This document shows, piece after piece, positions 14,786 through 16,474 of a stretch of 16,474 nt of DNA. The stretch covers positions 1 through 16,474 of the forward strand of contig CAJWZG010000035.1 of NCBI GenBank assembly GCA_913049565.1, written 5' to 3'. The notes beneath the pieces were generated by a model, which had not been told where the DNA came from, made no database searches, and was given only the letters and a program-made list of their open reading frames with translations. A program made the translations under genes and the position numbers. The stretch is from an uncultured Gammaproteobacteria bacterium (GTDB lineage: Bacteria; Pseudomonadota; Gammaproteobacteria; Pseudomonadales; Azotimanducaceae_A). Position 1 is the stretch's first letter. Each line of letters starts with the position of its first letter.

Positions 14786-15651
14786 TGGTTGAATTGATGC
14801 GCTAAAGCCGCGTATTTCTCAAGCATAGGAAGCACTTCGTCCGCTGAACCCGAGGGCAACGAGAAGATGATGCGATCAAAGCCAAGTTCAATTAACGATT
14901 CAACCGCCATCCTGTCAGGGCCGACACCAAATATGCTGAAGTTGGGACGACCCGCGCGGCCTACCTGATCCCACGCTTCTAAGGTCTGCTCTATACCCGC
15001 TGCATAGTCAACGACCCCACTCGCACCTGCACGACGAGCATCTTGATAAATTGGGAACCAACCATCGCCATATTCGGCAATCCGCTGGTACACGAATCGA
15101 GAAGAAGCGCCCAAAAGCACTGGTGGGCCGCCAGCTTGCAGGGGTTTGGGGTGGGCCCACAGCTTATCAAAGTCAACAAACTCCCCGTGAAATTCAGCTT
15201 CTTCCTCAGTCCAAATTTCTCGCATAGCCAAGACACGCTCGCGAAGTATTTTCCAACGTTGAGCAAAGGGGGTGCCGTGATTCTCCATTTCCTCAGCATT
15301 CCATCCGGCACCTACTCCTAGTTGCACGCGACCGTTGGAGAGAAAGTCCAAGCTCGCTACCTGCTTGGCCATCAAGATCGGATCGCGCTCTGTCACCAGT
15401 GAAATACCAGTACCCAGCTGTAGCTGGGAAGTCACCGCTGCAGCCATGGCAAGGGCCACGAACGGGTCATAGGCGTGCCAGTACTGACGAGGCAGTTCCG
15501 CGCCCCCGGGCCAGGGTGAGAGGCGACTCGCTGGAATATGGGTGTGTTCAGGCAGGAACAGCGATTCAAAACCGTGGGCCTCAGCTTCGCGAGCTAGCAC
15601 ATCAGGGGCTATGGCGTAGTCTGTTGCAAAAATCAGTAGTCCAAAGTTCAT
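14782..15651 (-). CDS. LLM-class flavin/F420-dependent oxidoreductase
   Basis: Luciferase-like (bacterial luciferase family) TIM-barrel oxidoreductase, 289 residues. Visible are NFGLLIFATDYA (2-13), SLFLPEHTHIP (30-40), LGTGISLVTERDP (79-91), SNGRVQLGVGAGWNAEEMENHG (105-126) and PPVLLGASS (176-184), a pattern of the group commonly annotated as F420-dependent. Whether it uses F420 or FMN cannot be read from the sequence. Substrate unknown; family members oxidise or reduce small organic compounds. The ATG at 15651 has AGGAGAG upstream. It is followed by the YkgJ-like gene with a four-base overlap. The transglycosylase lies 126 bases upstream, on the same strand. Confidence 0.87.
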   Translation of the reverse strand: MNFGLLIFATDYAIAPDVLAREAEAHGFESLFLPEHTHIPASRLSPWPGGAELPRQYWHAYDPFVALAMAAAVTSQLQLGTGISLVTERDPILMAKQVASLDFLSNGRVQLGVGAGWNAEEMENHGTPFAQRWKILRERVLAMREIWTEEEAEFHGEFVDFDKLWAHPKPLQAGGPPVLLGASSRFVYQRIAEYGDGWFPIYQDARRAGASGVVDYAAGIEQTLEAWDQVGRAGRPNFSIFGVGPDRMAVESLIELGFDRIIFSLPSGSADEVLPMLEKYAALAHQFNQ

Positions 15652-15777
15652 ACTGCTCTCCTGTTATCGAAGAGAGAGCATAACCAAAGATCCAAGGATG
15701 GGAAGACTCAGGCGCTGATCTGATTGAGCGAGTTGGTTTGCGCCGAATCGGTAGAGAACCTCGAGTCCAAGTCGCGA

Positions 15778-16474
15778 CTAAAGACTCACTGTTTTCAAGG
15801 CCGCCATATGTCGGTCTATTTTCTCGACATAACGCAGGCCAGCAGCAAAGCGCTTGGAGTTCATGCCAATATTGTAGGCTGATAACGCGCAGGCTTGATT
15901 GCTGTTGCAACGGTCGAGGAGAAAACCAAGAATCTGGGTGCCGCAATAGATGTTCTGCTCAGGATCGTGCAAATCAACCGCTCCGCAGAACTCACTCCAA
16001 TAGTTCGGACGTACTTGCGCGGGCCCGACAGCTCCGACATGAGATCGTGCGTTTTTTCGGAAAGAACTTTCAGCAAACACCAGACTGGCAACCAGTTCTG
16101 GTTCCAATTGCTGGCGCGCGGCAGCCTCTAGAATCCAATCCGCAAACTCAACCGCCACCAAATATCTTAGCCCGAAGCCAGCTACCAGTTTCTCAGCGAA
16201 CACTTCTGCTTCGCGCCTTCGGGTTGTACTGACGAAGGGTGGCAGCGATAAACCTACGGTAACTAGCGATTTGCCCTGCACTATCTCGTCAGCCCTGGCT
16301 TCTGCAACCGAAGTCGGCACAGCGTCGAAAAGCTGTTCCTTCGGCAAAGTACGAGTTCCATCTAACAACAGCGCTAACGAAAAAGCGACTATCAGACAGG
16401 TCGAGGGCAACGGACGAGGCTTTCTTAGCGTAAAGCTGAGTAGTCCAACAACCGCAAAACACCATAACTTCCAG
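15778..16474 (-). CDS. SLT-type lytic transglycosylase (5' end probably outside the window)
   Basis: Soluble-lytic-transglycosylase-like domain protein that would cleave peptidoglycan in the periplasm. Counting from an in-frame TTG at 16410, the domain has catalytic Glu114 in FAESSFRKNARSHVGAVGPAQV, then DPEQNIYCGTQI (149-160) and ALSAYNIG (175-182), all hallmark positions. The TTG has no good ribosome-binding site, and the frame stays open to the right edge, giving another hydrophobic stretch (LWCFAVVGLLSF), so the real start is probably beyond the window. The segment after the TTG (STCLIVAFSLALLL) would be a signal peptide or anchor in either case. Four Cys in the C-terminal half (142, 156, 168, 174) might form disulfides. 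The domain is at the short end of the family. Confidence 0.82.
   Translation of the reverse strand, partial: WKLWCFAVVGLLSFTLRKPRPLPSTCLIVAFSLALLLDGTRTLPKEQLFDAVPTSVAEARADEIVQGKSLVTVGLSLPPFVSTTRRREAEVFAEKLVAGFGLRYLVAVEFADWILEAAARQQLEPELVASLVFAESSFRKNARSHVGAVGPAQVRPNYWSEFCGAVDLHDPEQNIYCGTQILGFLLDRCNSNQACALSAYNIGMNSKRFAAGLRYVEKIDRHMAALKTVSL

Overview
The window looks like chromosome from a marine-type gammaproteobacterium. The clues are a roughly 50-53% GC look by eye, tight gene packing with start/stop overlaps, a three-subunit proton-translocating transhydrogenase, a TRAP transporter, a FATP-type acyl-CoA synthetase, a luciferase-like oxidoreductase and a YkgJ-type Cys-cluster protein. The lineage (for example Cellvibrionales-like) is inferred from gene content and recalled protein similarity; no rRNA or other taxonomic marker is present. 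I see no insertion sequence, prophage, CRISPR array, tRNA or rRNA.

Layout. (1) 1-2503, minus strand: pntAa-pntAb-pntB, an NAD(P) transhydrogenase operon whose pntB runs off the left edge. (2) 2504-2840: a divergent intergenic region with a short inverted repeat. (3) 2841-5940, plus strand: a complete TRAP carboxylate transporter (binding protein, small and large permease subunits). It is followed by a double-hotdog MaoC-like protein and a PurN-like formyltransferase (6087-7453). (4) 7459-8286, minus strand: an inositol-monophosphatase/HisN-type phosphatase, convergent with purN. (5) 8488-10881, plus strand: a MATE exporter, probably with a leaderless promoter, then a PlsC/AGPAT-like membrane acyltransferase. 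(6) 11131-11994, minus strand: a metallo-beta-lactamase-fold hydrolase, divergent from (7) 12102-14523, plus strand: a FATP-like acyl-CoA synthetase overlapping a YihX-like HAD phosphatase. (8) 14534-15651, minus strand: a luciferase-like flavin/F420 oxidoreductase overlapping a YkgJ-family protein. (9) 15778 to the right edge, minus strand: an SLT-type lytic transglycosylase whose 5' end probably lies outside the window.

How the genes may work together. Transhydrogenase supplies NADPH. TRAP import, MaoC-like, acyl-CoA synthetase, MBL hydrolase and LLM oxidoreductase together suggest uptake and activation of organic or fatty acids, but the sequence alone does not fix substrates. No transcription factor is encoded in the window. 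The least explained parts are the coupled MaoC-like/PurN-like pair behind the TRAP genes, the acyl-CoA synthetase/HAD overlap and the LLM/YkgJ overlap. I found no clearly new multi-gene system; the findings below are leads of moderate strength.
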